64,000 nucleotides of DNA from Allacma fusca (GCA_947179485.1 OX359245.1:28879067-28943066); one strand, 5' to 3'. Numbered from the stretch's first letter, positions 27,991 through 40,714 are shown. Made by a program: numbers and translations. The notes: generated from the sequence alone by a model not told the origin.

Positions 27991-29293
27991 TGGCGTAATA
28001 TTTCTATTTTTATCGTATTAATAAATCAACCACTTCAGAAATTTCAACGTCAAACCTCATAACTTGAACCATGTTAATACGTACGCACCTTATTTTTTGT
28101 ATTTTTGAAAACGATAAAAACAGTTGTAGCCACTTCACTTACCTTTCATTTGAGCACAATAACTCTTCAATTGAGTGTACCGTTCCTGAAATATTCACGT
28201 TTCCCCGAAAACGCCGAAAAACTCCGATTTTTGGGGATCCAAACAACCAATCTCAAAACCAAGTTCACAAACCCTCATAACATGACTACCAAGTATGTTT
28301 TGTGAGGTCAATACTCAAAACTAAAATTCAACCTTAAATCACCTTCCGCATTGGGAAATTTTCACTCTATGTGTATTTTCATATACGTACACCAGGAACA
28401 GGAAAGCTATACCTTGAGAGTTTAATTATTTTCCAAGAAGTTTTGTTTGTTGTGCTCAGAATGTATTTCTGACAATTAATTTCAATTAGCGTATTTCTCC
28501 AAAAGATTGGGTTAATGATTTCAGGTTTATTCATTTTTGAAATCAGACATTCCAACCAAACGCTGTTACTCCATAATTTGTATTGTTTCTTCGACCATAA
28601 GAACAGTGATCCGGAGTTCTATGCAAAACAATAGGATTATTGGAAGCTTGCTATTTATAATCAAGAATGGATTCCACTTAAAGAAATTTAAATGTGAAAA
28701 GTAATATACATATTTACTTTAAGAAATCTTCGTCTCGAAATTTTTTATCACTTACGTATAACAATACAAGTAATCCTTGACATGCTTTTGGGCAGCCGTG
28801 AACAGTTGCGGATTTATCGAATTGCAAATTTTACTAAAAAATGACAGTTTGTAGTTCCAGCGGTTTGATGGAGCTATACTCTCGATCTGTACAATTTTAG
28901 AACATAATTGTTCACGTCCCGGTGTTCCCGTTTTACCATTACAGTATTATAACCAGGTCTAAAAATTTGATTAACTCTGGATGAGTAGATCCGACAACCC
29001 AAGCTGTATTTGTATGAGTGTTTAGACTGTATGCAACCTTAGCTATTATTATCAACTCTTGTCTTATCAAATTTGTCTCTTTATGCTAATCAGTGCAATT
29101 TCTAGCTCAGACCTGGTCTACCATCACGGGTCATCGTGGATCTTCCACGTAATTAGTGCACTTCTTTACTGACAATGCCATTTTTTAGTATTTACATTTC
29201 ATTATTATGACATATATGTAGGTGCTATGCTTTTCAGCACCCTTATACGATTAGTTTGTTTCTTCTAAGTTTACTATTATGTACCTTGCTCTA
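27991..29293. other. No recognised gene or repeat
   Basis: The open frames here (about 65-70 codons) overlap each other in different frames and carry no family signature. I see no transposon ends. Confidence 0.45.
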
Positions 29294-29301
29294 CTTTCAA
29301 T

Positions 29302-30561
29302 CAGTGCTCGGCACGGGTATGGGTAATACTGGGGTAAACGGGTATGGGTACGGGTATGGGTACTACCCGGGTACGGATTTTGTGTACCCGAACAATTCCG
29401 GGTACTACCCGGGTACACTTTGGTCGGCTCAAAATTTCGGGTACGGATACGGGTATGGGTACGGGTACAAGGATTTCAAAATGGGTATATACCCACCGGG
29501 TACGGGTATAATGGTGTCATTTACCCGTACCCGCGACCATTGTACCCGAGTATTTGGATATGTTGAGATTTGAGACATTTTGATGAATTTTATGAAAATA
29601 ATGGAACTTCCGTTGGAAAATTCTGTCGGTATTTTTAGTAATTCCGAATACATAGTAACTGTATTTCAGACTGTGTTGCTAAAATATATATTTATATCTA
29701 TAATATATATTTTTATGGAAACAGGTTTTAAGAAGAATAATTAATAAACAGACGAGGAATAATATCAAAATAGAAGTGGAGAATAGGTTTCAACGAAATT
29801 TTATACAAAACGTCTTCATAATGTAGTAATTTGTTACTAATTGCATAAATAGTCTGATTGACACGTATGCACATGATACTTCATTAGCATCAATTAATTT
29901 AAAAATTAGAGTTCCGATGAGTTGGATGGCAAGATATTTTTTGTAATTAGTAGTTGATTAGGAAAAGGCGGATATTTGTAACAAGATATTAATGATTTAC
30001 ATGTACACAGAGCTACTGAGATGAGAAAATTAATGTAAAAGACCGAATAAATCAAAAAGTGAAAAATCGAGTCGCCAAGTCCCAAGCCAAAAATGCATGT
30101 ACATATGGACTGGGTGCTATAAAATACTTCGCCCGTCAGATCATAAACAATCAAATGGGGATAATTTTACTTCTAATCAAAAACGCTCTACTCTTCAATA
30201 ATATATATAATGTCAAATACCTCTCTAGCTAGTCAAAATTACCCACTCAGGTGTCATACATTATTACATATAACGTACTATGTATTACATTAAAACAAAT
30301 CTGGATAAAGTACCCGTGTACGAGTACGGGTACGACACTGAGATACCCGAGTATGGGTACAATTTTCGAGTATTTTCGGGTACGGGTACAATGCGGGTAC
30401 AGGTACATGGATTGAGATAACATTGCGGGTACGGGTACGAAAAATTTGTACCCGGATATTCGGGTATGGTTACGGGTATAGATACCAGTTATTGAAATAC
30501 CCGCACTTCGGGTACGGATACGGGTACAGGTACCGATTTTTCGTACCCGTGCCGAGCACTG
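29302..30561. mobile_element. hAT-like non-autonomous element with GGGTAC-word arrays
   Basis: The 8-bp duplication CTTTCAAT is at 29294-29301 and 30562-30569. The terminal inverted repeat is an 18-bp perfect match, CAGTGCTCGGCACGGGTA. The first 270 bp and last 250 bp are packed with GGGTAC and GTACCC words in mixed orientation, including the palindrome TACCCGGGTA. The middle (29580-30300) is AT-rich and non-coding. The 105-codon open frame across the left array is a Gly/Tyr-rich translation of the repeat, not a gene. Confidence 0.93.
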
Positions 30562-30569
30562 CTTTCAAT

Positions 30570-31659
30570 TATATACCAATGTATAAGAAACTACCTTTCT
30601 ATTTTTATCCTGATTGTTAGATATTTCCCCTTAAAACAAAATCAATAAAAAGAATAAAAGGAGAACGGGTCCTATGATCGTGACACTCCAGGACCAGCGT
30701 CTTTGCAACCACTTGCTAATTCCTTATAGAGGAAGGCTATTTTTCCCACAAGCTTATTGCATCACCTGCACATTTTTCTAATTAACGTTTTAAATAAACT
30801 AAAATAACTTCTGTTCTGCTTGTCCTTTATTTGCCTACGATAAAATTTCCACTTCATAATTGTATCTATTACTCCATAAATTCATCCATACAATGGGATT
30901 TATATGTAGCTTATATTGCGTCTTATAAAGTTTGACTTTGTTTAAAATCGTTTACTCAATCATGATCTGTTATAATTTCTCCCGTGCTTTGTTCTAACTC
31001 TTTCAAGTTGAACCTATAAAATCCAAGGTATTAAACGTCAAGAACCGATAACATCTCAAAAGCTCACAATGTGTTGGACTAAATCTTGAAGCTATTCGGA
31101 AACCAATAGCGATTCATTGGTATGAACAAAAATGCAATTTCTAAACTCATCAATGACTTCTGTTGCATTTAAGGGGGTCCTATAAATTTGTAATGTGAAC
31201 GCACAATCGTAAACGTCACAAACGCACTTTGACATTAAATATTTCTCCGATAAATCAATTGTAAGGACTTTTTTGGAAAATGGATACATTGCTGGAGTAC
31301 TGCATTAATCCAATTAGGAACCAGGCTCTGGGATAGTTCTCGGTTTTTTGGAGCAGATCTAGCTCTCCTGATCTGTGTACACGATTGTCTTAGCTACAGT
31401 ACAACCAAAGGGAGCGAGTAGGTTTTCAAGTGACTGCATCCTCATCTACAGTTCTATTCTATAAAATCAAAATTCACAACTGCTATGAAGGTTCAGAAGT
31501 TGGCTTTAATTCTGGTATATCATTCACAGATATATACATACATTCCCAGGTTGTCAAAATTAAAAATCGTTCATTTAAAAGCATAAAGGTTTCCTACTCT
31601 GACCATTTTCAGTATACTTATAGCGCTTTATAATTTGATTGGGCAGTCTAAATACCTTC
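30570..31659. other. No recognised gene
   Basis: This stretch lies between the hAT-like element and an IR fragment. Only short AT-rich open frames are present. I see no splice-framed exon or repeat. Confidence 0.45.
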
Positions 31660-31817
31660 CGCAGAATCTGGTACACAAGCTTAACAAAATATTTGCACCA
31701 TTCCGCAACTGCTACTACACAAATCCGCTTACACCAAATACGCTCTGGTTTAAGCCGACTTGCTTTCTACAGTGCTGGAACAAATATTTGATATGCAAAC
31801 ACCAGCCCAAATACTAA
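31660..31817 (+). pseudogene. N-terminal fragment of an IR-like chemoreceptor
   Basis: Translation of this stretch (KLNKIFAPFRNCYYT, then PNTLWF, then CWNKYLICKHQPK) aligns with the start of the ligand-binding region of the IR genes in this window (KLNQIIIPFRNCEYT, PNTVWF, EQIF). Key positions such as the FRNC motif survive, but the rest of the gene is missing. A GTCCCG-word element starts 34 bases further on. It is a dead solo fragment about 10 kb from the main cluster. Confidence 0.7.
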
Positions 31818-31850
31818 CTGACAACTTCTAAATCCCAGCAAACAACAAAA

Positions 31851-32212
31851 TAGGGCTTCTACTGGGGACAATTTTTTGTCCCGCAGACAATTCCATCTCG
31901 AAATCCTCGGGACAAAAACGTTCGTCCCGATTCCGTCCTGAAATAACATACGGACAAAAAGTTTGTCCCGAAACTGTCCTGCACACGAACCCATCCCGAA
32001 AACCTCGGGACGTCTCGTCCTGATCATAATCCCAGTCTTATAAGAGTTACTCGAATTTCAACTATTTCTATAAGAACACCCCCAATATTAGCGAGAGTTT
32101 ACTTTAAAAGCTATTTACATATGGAATAACAAATTTTAAGCGGAAAAATTCCCATATATATTAATTATTACAGCAATAGTGTACAGTACATGTAGTGTTT
32201 ATGTCCCGATCA
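31851..32212. mobile_element. GTCCCG-word element, copy 1 (right end missing)
   Basis: It begins TAGGGCTTCTACTGGGGACA and carries repeated GTCCCG, CGGGACAAAA and CCTCGGGAC words to about 32020. A non-repetitive part to 32212 aligns with the copy at 37162-37631. The matching right terminus seen in that copy is absent, so no target-site duplication can be tested. The architecture matches the hAT-like elements of this window. Confidence 0.7.
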
Positions 32213-34607
32213 ATTTGAAGTGTGCTATGGTCACAATGGGGAATTGTTGTTAAGAATGAGAGAGAAATGTTTGTGTTTTTATGGATGGTAAATTGTGTCG
32301 TTTAATGAGGAGTTACGCAAGAATCTGATGGTCTGGGTTTAATAATAATGAAATAAATGATACTTTATTGAATCTTGAATATAGAGTGTAACCCGTAGTA
32401 AAATAATTGAATTGAACGAAACCTCTTCTAGGAAGGTAAGTAAGGAAGTAATTGGGGTGAAGGTAACTGCGTAGATATGAGACCTTGACCTCGTTCAGGT
32501 TAAATCCAGCAACAGAAGTACTTCGATTGGCCCAACACACTGTAAGAAGAAGAACAATAATAATTAAGTCTTGCCATCGGGGCAACTTGAGACCAGCAGG
32601 GCAAACAAAGTTAAATTCCTTGGTGAACTAAAACTTGCTTGTTTTGGAGAACCGCACTCACCAAAAGTCGGCGTTGATCTGCCTTAACAACTGAGTCAGG
32701 AAAGCTGGCTATTGCTGGACTGAATAACGGAGAACCAATCGGAGGAGTCCTGGTGGTGAGGTTAATTGTAAGTCCGGTCTTTAGGCTAATTACTGACCAT
32801 GTAGTAAGCGAGTGCCCATTTCTGCTTGTAATGGGTAGAACCTTATGAATTGTGATTAGTTCAAGAGGACAGGTGAGTCTCCAGGTATGGAGATTTACTT
32901 ACTTATTTACTATAGTGTTTTAAAATTTCTGACATCCCCTATATTTTATTTCTAAACACAATTAATAAAATTATTTTCCCCACAACTGCTTCACCATTAG
33001 CCTAAGGGATACATTGGTTGCACCAACATTAAAATTACGAACCGTGTCGTGCGATGTGGTATGCAATTTTCTGTCTTCGGAGGACACTGAAGACATCTTT
33101 TGTATCAAAAATAGGCTCGAAAATATCAGGATAAATTTAAATCGCAGAAACGTTGGCAGTGTATACAAGGGGAAAATATAATGCAATTGATTTTGGTGGA
33201 TTCTGGTCAGCCGTGATAAAATTATGTCAAATATAAACTTTTGCTTCTCCGGAAGATAGGGTAGCCATCAGATATCTCTCTTTATGTATGCAAATTTCAC
33301 GGATTGTAATAATATCTTATCCTTTGATGTCCAGAGAGAACCTTTTAATCCACCCGGAATTTAAATTTGAATTAACGCTGCAGTACAAGTTAAAACGCAT
33401 CGTTAATATTTAATATTCAACTCAGATGATAGGCTCGTATGATCAATATCCCAAAATGTGACGCTAGAATTGCCCCCTGTGGATATAAAGCTCTTGAAAG
33501 TTCATGCCAACTGTCTCAACAACAAATTCTTCCCCATTGCGACCAGTTAGTTTAGGTTTGGAGCAGCATGTTATGCAATTCAACCAACCTATTAAACACT
33601 GTCTATTCTGGAGATACTACGACGTATAGTATATGGTTTTTGATGAGATGACTAAAACGTGATGGACTTTCTAGATTATGTCAATAGGTTATCTTTCGCC
33701 GAAAGTGTTACCTGCAACATAAATATGTGTTCCGATCGTTTACTGTATCAGGAGCCAATTCCACCTAAAGTAACGGGTCGTTTGTTGAAGAGGGCGACCC
33801 TTGGGAAATTAAATTGTGAATTCACATAGGAGTAATTATATTTTAATGTAATAATGCTGCTAAATATCTCTATGTAAATTTTAAACTGTGTGACATAGTA
33901 TGGGGATCGAGTAGAAAAATAAAACAAGATTGATATTTTAGGAACAACGTAAACCGTAAAATCATGGTTGGTCCAATACAAACTTATACTGTACTCCTAA
34001 AAAAAAATATGCAACAACCAGATGTCACTACATAAAACTTTCAAGGGAAATCATACCAAACAAACTTATTTTTGGTTCCAGATTTGATAAGAATCATCAT
34101 ATCTCTGTTTCCTCTACTTTTATTCAGTGTACCTTTCTACCATAAATTATTTATCTTTGATTTCATAAGCGTCTCTCTCCAATTGCGCAGCACCTGTCCT
34201 ATGAAATTCGCAGAATTCAGTAGATGTTCGTTGGATCGAGGAGATACTGAACCGCAGCTGTCTTTTGATGTACCTGTAACTAGCAACATGATAGTGTTAG
34301 AAGCAGACCCTTTCTTACTCATGATACGAGACAAGAAACAAACATGCAAATTAGAATGCATATGACCTGAGAATGCCTTACTCTCTCCAGATGAGGACTG
34401 CTTCTGAGCAGCGGATGTGAGGAGGGAACCCTCCATTTAACTGTTTGCCCCTCACTCAACCAAGTGTATTGAGATGAATACGGCCAAGGACGAGAGCACA
34501 ATGTACAAGCCCCAGCGCTGCCTTCCCACCAAACCTAGAGACGAAAAATGTTTTATTCAGATTAAAGCTCAAACAACAAAGTCCGCATATACTGCAGGGA
34601 AGGGAAT
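32213..34607. other. No recognised gene
   Basis: Scattered GC-richer patches (32560-32760 and 34190-34560) might be decayed coding sequence. The 34137-34436 minus-strand frame of 99 codons has no family resemblance I can name and no supported splice context. Confidence 0.4.
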
Positions 34608-34610
34608 ATA

Positions 34611-35286
34611 TCGTCGGTGAAGAATGATCTAGGTGCATACTCGATTAGAATCAAAATGATCTACATAACTTTTTCCCTAAAGGCAAAATGAACTAGGTAC
34701 AAGTCTTTTTAAAAGCAAACTGACCTACATGCAGTTTTCCATAAAAGCAAAATGATCTAAGTGCTGTCCTGAATTTCTGTGTGAGAAAAATAGCTTCTGC
34801 AAGTAGGACACGTAGATTATAAGGACTGTAATTATTATTATTATTAACTATTATTATTGTTAATTTTTATAAGGGGTCAGTGAATAAATATTTAATAAAA
34901 TTTCATTACAATTAAATAATATAATCTGACCTCAAATCATTATCACATTACTTTTCCTAAAAACTACAATTTTGGGTTTACTGCCTCCTAGAATTTATTT
35001 TGTATTTTATAATATAATTTAAACGCAGAATAACTAATTTTTTGAGGAACAAAAAGATTTGTATTTTCTCGCATATTCATATACTGACATTATAATGTGT
35101 TTACACGTGTTGTTTTTATTATAATTTGCATCTACATCATTTTGCTTTTAAGAGAAACTACATCTAGATCATTTTGATTTTAAAATTCAATGCAAGTAGT
35201 TCATTTTGCCTTTAGTGAAACTGAATGTAGATCATTTTGATTCTAATCGATCATGCACCTAGATCATTTTGCCTCTTCACCGACGA
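34611..35286. mobile_element. Long-inverted-repeat element with AAAATGATCTAGGTGCA words
   Basis: The left end TCGTCGGTGAAGA is the exact reverse complement of the right end. Inside, both arms continue as imperfect inverted copies built of AAAATGATCTAGGTGCA-like words, about five on the left (34621-34760) and five on the right (35120-35277, inverted), around an AT-rich centre. The flanking bases are TA on both sides, which may be a 2-bp target duplication but is weak evidence. No coding capacity. Confidence 0.75.
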
Positions 35287-35289
35287 TAT

Positions 35290-36750
35290 GTATGTATAAC
35301 AGGGGGTAAGAACAGAGTACAATTCCCAAATTAGATATATGCACCGCCCTCGCCACCACGTTCTGATTAGACAATTTAACATATCGAGATATGTTAAATT
35401 TATTTTATAATAAAAAGAGTACCCTTTTCTCCATGAAAAGACAGAGTGACGTCTCACGCCTGTAGTCAAATGAAATGACTTGAACGAGACCTTTCCGATT
35501 CTGGAACCTCTGGATAAGAATCACTGGCCACGGGTACAAGGAGACGAGAATGGCTTTAGACTGAAATTTTCAATGTTTCTGAGCAAAACTTTACTCTTGA
35601 TCTGCCTGATATTGGGCTTTAAATCCAACAAAAAGTGTTAAAAGCTGCTGAAACCACGGAGACGAATGAGAACCATCAGGAGGAATCTAAAGGACAAATA
35701 TGCACCGGAAACCGAAATTATTGGGGACAAGGACATCAATCAAGATGCTGTCTAGTCAGCAACATTGAAGATATAGCATTTGGAATGTATCTCTGTAGGA
35801 TAAGAATTAACGAAATAAAGTTTTTGCTAATTTTATTATTTCAATTTTATTTTCAGTTATATTATCAAGGAGGGTATTAAAATTGGTCACAGCAGAGAAA
35901 TGTCTGACTGTGCACTAATAATAAAATAATAAAAGATAAGAAAGTAATGACTGTACCCTGTGACATATGTAATTGTGAAATGTCCTGGATGGACGTCAGC
36001 ACTATGTAAGTGCCGGCACAGCACATAGCTAAGTTAAGATGTAAAGAGGATTTCGCAAGAGAATTTTGAAATCTGGAAGCTATGGCTTTAGGAAATACAC
36101 ATATTAAACCTTTACAGATCCAGAAATTGACAACAATACGAGTTTGATAATGCAGTACGTTGGTATTCACAACAATGACCGAATGGCCAAGGTAATGCTT
36201 ATCTGTTACAATTTGTCTCTTATAAAAGCTAAAAGTTAATGAGTAATAAACTCAGTCTTCAGAACTGATATTGTGAGTACAACTCTGTCTCAGCAGCCAA
36301 TTTATTTCAACAGATTTTATTACTAGTGGAATGACTATAAATTATTAATACTACATCCTGTATTAAAAACGACGAGATTCCACCGACGACTGAAAATTAA
36401 TTAATACTTAAGCGTACATACATGGCTAATTTAACTACACAATACTTTCCTGGTACAGGCTTTACTGCCAATATTAACTTGGGCGAGTAATTCGGTATTA
36501 GCGTAGTTAAAATAAAATTGCCTCTTATACGTTATCTGTATTCGCTCTAACTGTTTAAATCAAATTAATTTATTTCCAGAAAGTAAAAATTATGACATTT
36601 CTGGAATTATATGAATATCATATTCCCATATTACAGAATTAGAAGAAACACGAAATGAACGTAATGACCGTGCTATCATTACAGTCTCTAAAATTAATTT
36701 ATTAGTAAGTTTCCCGATCTGATTCATTTAAAACAATCTCAAAGAGAGCA
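35290..36750. other. No recognised gene
   Basis: AT-rich sequence with short open frames. Candidate frames at 35635-35880 (plus) and 35877-36170 (minus) show no recognisable domain. Confidence 0.4.
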
Positions 36751-36751
36751 T

Positions 36752-36937
36752 TTATAACAGAGGGGAAAGTTCTTTCAAAAAGCTTAATTTCATCAGGAAT
36801 TCATTTTTATTCCAATCATCACAACGCCTACATTCATGCAAAATCGAAGTTGGGATTCTATTCCAGATCTGGGGTGGAATGTATTGATAGCTCGGATACG
36901 TCCCGAAAATGAGAAATACGGTCGCAGATACATGCAA
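36752..36937 (-). pseudogene. Protein-like transposon remnant (LHE-RC-NK-E motif), copy 1
   Basis: The minus-strand frame contains PPQIWNRIP, then TSILHECRRC, then NKNEF. The PPQIWNRIP part recalls the PxxWNxLP segment near the end of non-LTR reverse transcriptases, from general family knowledge. The LHE-RC-NK-E part also occurs at 56270-56345 (TLHEYRCC, then NKTEHH). Two copies imply an old repeat family. It has no start, domain or frame long enough to be functional. Confidence 0.4.
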
Positions 36938-37161
36938 AGCATCAAAATAATTTGCAATGATGAGGATGAAAATCCAGATATAATGTTCTAAATGCTGCTC
37001 GGGATGGGACTAGGGAATTCACACTTTTTTGCAGTATTATCAGTTGGTTCATGTTTGCATTCCAACTCCTATCTTTATCTTTAACATCATTAATTATCTC
37101 AATTTGTGGAGATAATTTGAGGAAGAAAGTAGACAAGAAGTAGGATTCATTCCATGACACC

Positions 37162-37631
37162 GCAGACAATTCCGTCCCGTCCCGAACTCCTCGGGACAAA
37201 AATGTGCGTCCCCACTTCGCCCCGAAATAACACGGGGACAAAAATTTTGTCCCGAAACTGTCTCGGTCCAGCTCCCGTCCCAAAAACCTTGGGATGTCCC
37301 GTCCCGATCATATTTCTGTTTTAAAAGAAATGCTCCAAATTCCACTACTTCTATAAAAACACCTCCAATATTATCAATCCGAAAGTTTAAACTAAACAGT
37401 ATTCACATATAGAATAGCAAATTTTAAACGGAACAATACCCATACATATTCATTTCTACAGCGATTGTACACTGTACAGGCATTTTTTCCTGTCCCGATG
37501 TATTATTCCGTCCCGTCCTGAAATCCACTGGACAAAAATGTGCGTCCCCACACCGTCCCGAAATAACATGGGGACAAAAATATTGTCCCGAAACTGTGCC
37601 GGTCCCGATCCCGTCCCTAATAGAAGCCCTA
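37162..37631. mobile_element. GTCCCG-word element, copy 2 (left end missing)
   Basis: GTCCCG and GGGACAAAAAT words fill 37165-37310 and 37480-37620. The non-repetitive middle aligns with copy 1. It ends AATAGAAGCCCTA, whose reverse complement TAGGGCTTCTATT matches the left terminus of copy 1. The left end is truncated at the sequence GCAGACAATTCC, which is internal in copy 1. Confidence 0.7.
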
Positions 37632-39477
37632 CCTGCTGGCCCTAATTACCCGATTGAACTGGCGAATTTTTGAATTTTAAAAAATGGCATGCAAGTTTTG
37701 AACAAATTGGATATTGACGTCACAATTGTTGAAGTAAGTAGACTACAGCCCGCCGATGTGCTCAAACTAGGACAAAGAAAAGGCCTATTAAAATATGGAA
37801 GCAATACATGTATTATACTTTAATTATTGAAGTCTTAAAGTATGACCAATTGTGCAGGATGTCAGATATGAGTCGCAGATACTGTTTAAGCTCGCTTCTC
37901 TCCTTCAATACATTCTTACATATTTAGCCTTATCAAAAACCTTACATTGTGTAAATAACTTCAGGTTTGACAGTTGCACTTGCCACACTAAATCAGTGCG
38001 TGACCATTGGCTTGACTCTTATAGTCAGGTCAAGTTTACTTTTAGTTTATCTATTGTAAAATGTTCCATTCCCTCTCTTTTTATGCACAATGCCTCCAAG
38101 GAACTACTTCCAAGGAATCTAACAAAAACCCACTCTTTCCAGCAACTCACCTGAACACTTGTTCTCTTTTTAAAGTTAAAATAGTTGTATAATATAGTTT
38201 TTAAGTTGGCAAAAGCCGTCTCAATTTCCCCACATTTTGCACTTTACTCCATAAGTTTCCTGTGTAAACCGAAAAAGAACATACTTTCTTCCTCCGTGAA
38301 ATTGTGTAGGGAGAAAGGTTTTCTTTTATAAGTTTTCACGTGCTCTTTCCCCCTCATTCTCTGGATCTGACACCACAGCTGTAAGGGCTATAAGCCCTTA
38401 ATGACTAGACGTCGAAGCTGTGAATCTTTAAAAATATGTGTTATAGCTAGTGCGTTATTAATGAATCACTTAATTACAATTAAGGATAAACACTTACTTG
38501 TGAAAACCATTTTATGTCTATCACCTTCGAAGTATTTTCAGATTATGGGGAACTGAGCAACGCATACTCTTCCACGTATAAGCCGTTAAGTATGCAATGT
38601 AACTCATTTTTATACGTTACGTTTGGTCAGCGTCGTACGTGATATGTGTCGCAATCTCTCTAATATTGAGATTTCGAGTTTCAAAAATCAGTGAGGATTA
38701 CAATGAGCTTAATTTTGCAGTTGCTTGACGATTCCTAGAAAAATTCACATTTCCTTACAAGAAAATTCCATACGCGTTCATGTCAGCGCATTTTGTGTGT
38801 TGCAGGAGTGTAGTACGCCCTCTAGGCCAACAATAAGACAATCTTTAGGCACGCCAGTTCTTACATTAGTTCTCCCTGTTCGCAAAATAGAATCCCTTTG
38901 AGATTTTCCCTGCCAGAAATAGTTTTTCCCTAGGAAATATCTTCCCATAAAAATCCGACCCCTGCCAAATAACAGTTGAAACATTACAGATAAGAAAACC
39001 AGATTTTAGAATCGATTATAACTATACCTGATTGATGATGATAGTAGTGGTTCGCTGGAAGCGTCTTAAGGACGTAATAAATTAACTTCCCAATAATGCC
39101 GTCACAGTCAATAATGTTTGTCTAGTTTTTTATAATTTTATAAAATATCGCCAAAAAATGAAGAGGGTATACATACCGGTTGGGTTTGTTGGCAGAGAAG
39201 ACCATTTTGCAGGCGAGATTGTTCCGAGAATATGGAGATCTATGGTTAACTGTACTCAAGAATTATCAAAACAATGCTCGAACTATCAACACGAAGCTTC
39301 AAGTGTGCGGGTAGAATTTAAGAACTTTTTAATGACCATGGTTCAGTTCCATGGCAGATGGGGAAAACAATAGTCTATTCATGTACGAACTTTCCTATTT
39401 CTAGTAAACGGGAATTTTAATTATGTGACTAAATGTATGACCAAAATTCTTGCTGATAGCAAATTAGTTTATTGGCA
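37632..39477. other. No recognised gene
   Basis: The longest frame (37852-38154, plus, 100 codons) has no domain or splice support that I can see. No repeat ends found. Confidence 0.4.
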
Positions 39478-39688
39478 CATTAAGTACTACGTATTAACAT
39501 ACTGAAAGGGGTATCAGCTTGTTTTCGTTGCTTGCAGCGTTTTTTATTTCCCTGAGCTTATCCACACATACATCGATAAAGTCTACCTCATCATCACCCG
39601 AGAGTGTTCATTTCCAGCTCCAAATATCGGAAAAGCCCGCTGATTTGGTTTGTTGACCAGGCTCACATTGCATGTCAATTTTATTAAC

Positions 39689-39963
39689 CTGCCCAGCACC
39701 AAATCTTCTTCAGGAGAATTTTGTATCTTACTTCTTTTCAACTGAAACGAAGGTAAGCGAAATAACGCTAAATAAATATCGTTGCTACAAATTTAATATA
39801 TCTACTAAATTTTAAAATGCTCTCTCGCTAAATTTTACAAATACTTACGCTTTCGGAAACTGCAGGAACTCGGGGCTTGACTGGATTAGTATCAATAATA
39901 TCTTCCACGCTCACGTCATCGGAATTGACAGATGTACCATTATCTGAATTGGTACTTCTTTTA
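39689..39963 (-). pseudogene. Two exon-like minus-strand blocks of an unrecognised gene
   Basis: Block one (39963-39849) follows a CACAG acceptor and ends at GTAAGTAT; it encodes 38 codons, polar and acidic (KRSTNSDNGTSV, then VEDIIDTNP). Block two (39741-39689) follows CGTTTCAG and encodes LKRSKIQNSPEEDLVLG before GTTAAT. The splice sites and open frames look real. A terminal exon could follow at 39639. I recognise no family. It might be the cytoplasmic tail of the transmembrane fragment at 40463-40714, but the phases I see do not join directly. Confidence 0.35.
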
Positions 39964-39984
39964 CTGTGACTTTAACCTTTCCCT

Positions 39985-40240
39985 TTGATGTTTCAACGAA
40001 GCTGTTTTCTTTACTCAAAATACCCATGTTTCCATGATTTACTCGTTACAAAATTCTGATGTTCTCATGGAGTTTAGTGGCTACTTACGATGTGCAGGAA
40101 TCGTTCAGCTGTGGATTATGGGCCTCAGAAACATAGTTGCTAATATCAACCGATGGTTGTACGAAACATTCAAAGCTGAACCAGAGGGTTGAATATCTTA
40201 AACGCCCAACACATAATTTGCCTTTCCATGAATTGAAGCG
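39985..40240 (+). pseudogene. C-terminal fragment of an IR-like chemoreceptor
   Basis: It matches the second ligand-binding lobe of the intact genes: MEFSGYL, then AGIVQLW, then NRWLYETFKAEPEG. The alignment to the 46082 gene spans its nucleotides 47650-47905. A one-base insertion after GAGGG breaks the frame, and there are internal changes around 40020. Everything before and after is lost. It is a relic of another array member. Confidence 0.8.
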
Positions 40241-40462
40241 TAGTATTCAGCTGTCTCAATATTTTCAGTTATAATTTATTTTTGTGTTTATTGTAACTTA
40301 TCTGAAAAACGCGTGTATTTCTGTTTCACCACTAATGCATATAACTTCCGGAGTTGTCCATTTCGTAAAATTAGAGTAAACCGTGTTGGAAGTATGCTCC
40401 GAATGTAAAAAAAATAATAACAATTAATTAGCTGAAAACACGCTCCACGACTTCTTTGCATC

Positions 40463-40714
40463 CTATAAAATACTATCTTTGAACGTAAGGTAACAAATTA
40501 ATTCGAAGCAAAATGCTAAACTGATGAAAATATATGCAAAGAAGCCAAAAAACATTTGTTGCAGAATTTCCCAAAACATTTGGTTCCCATTGCTTGGCCA
40601 CGTGTAACCAAATAATGAATTTTCACCTAGATTCAATTTTGCCCTAGTTTCAGTTTGAGAGAATGCTTCCACGCCCAAAGTTTTGACGTGTTGTCGAGTC
40701 GTTCTTCTAATCAT
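40463..40714 (-). pseudogene. Possible transmembrane C-terminus of an IR-like receptor (minus strand)
   Basis: An open stretch encodes a soluble part (LNLGENSLFGYTWPSN) and then a strongly hydrophobic segment (MFFGFFAYIFISLAFCFELI) ending FELICY. A single helix with E near its end is what the fourth membrane segment of IRs looks like (here LVFIIEVFYRY in the intact gene). There is no upstream domain and the frame is stopped just before the first Met. It may be chance or a different membrane protein. Confidence 0.25.

Noticed and set aside
29256..29573. A Gly/Tyr-rich 105-codon frame (GYGYGYG) that looks like a secreted structural protein
   Set aside because: It starts outside the hAT-like element and runs into its GGGTAC array; the Gly-Tyr repeat is just the translation of GGGTAC words.
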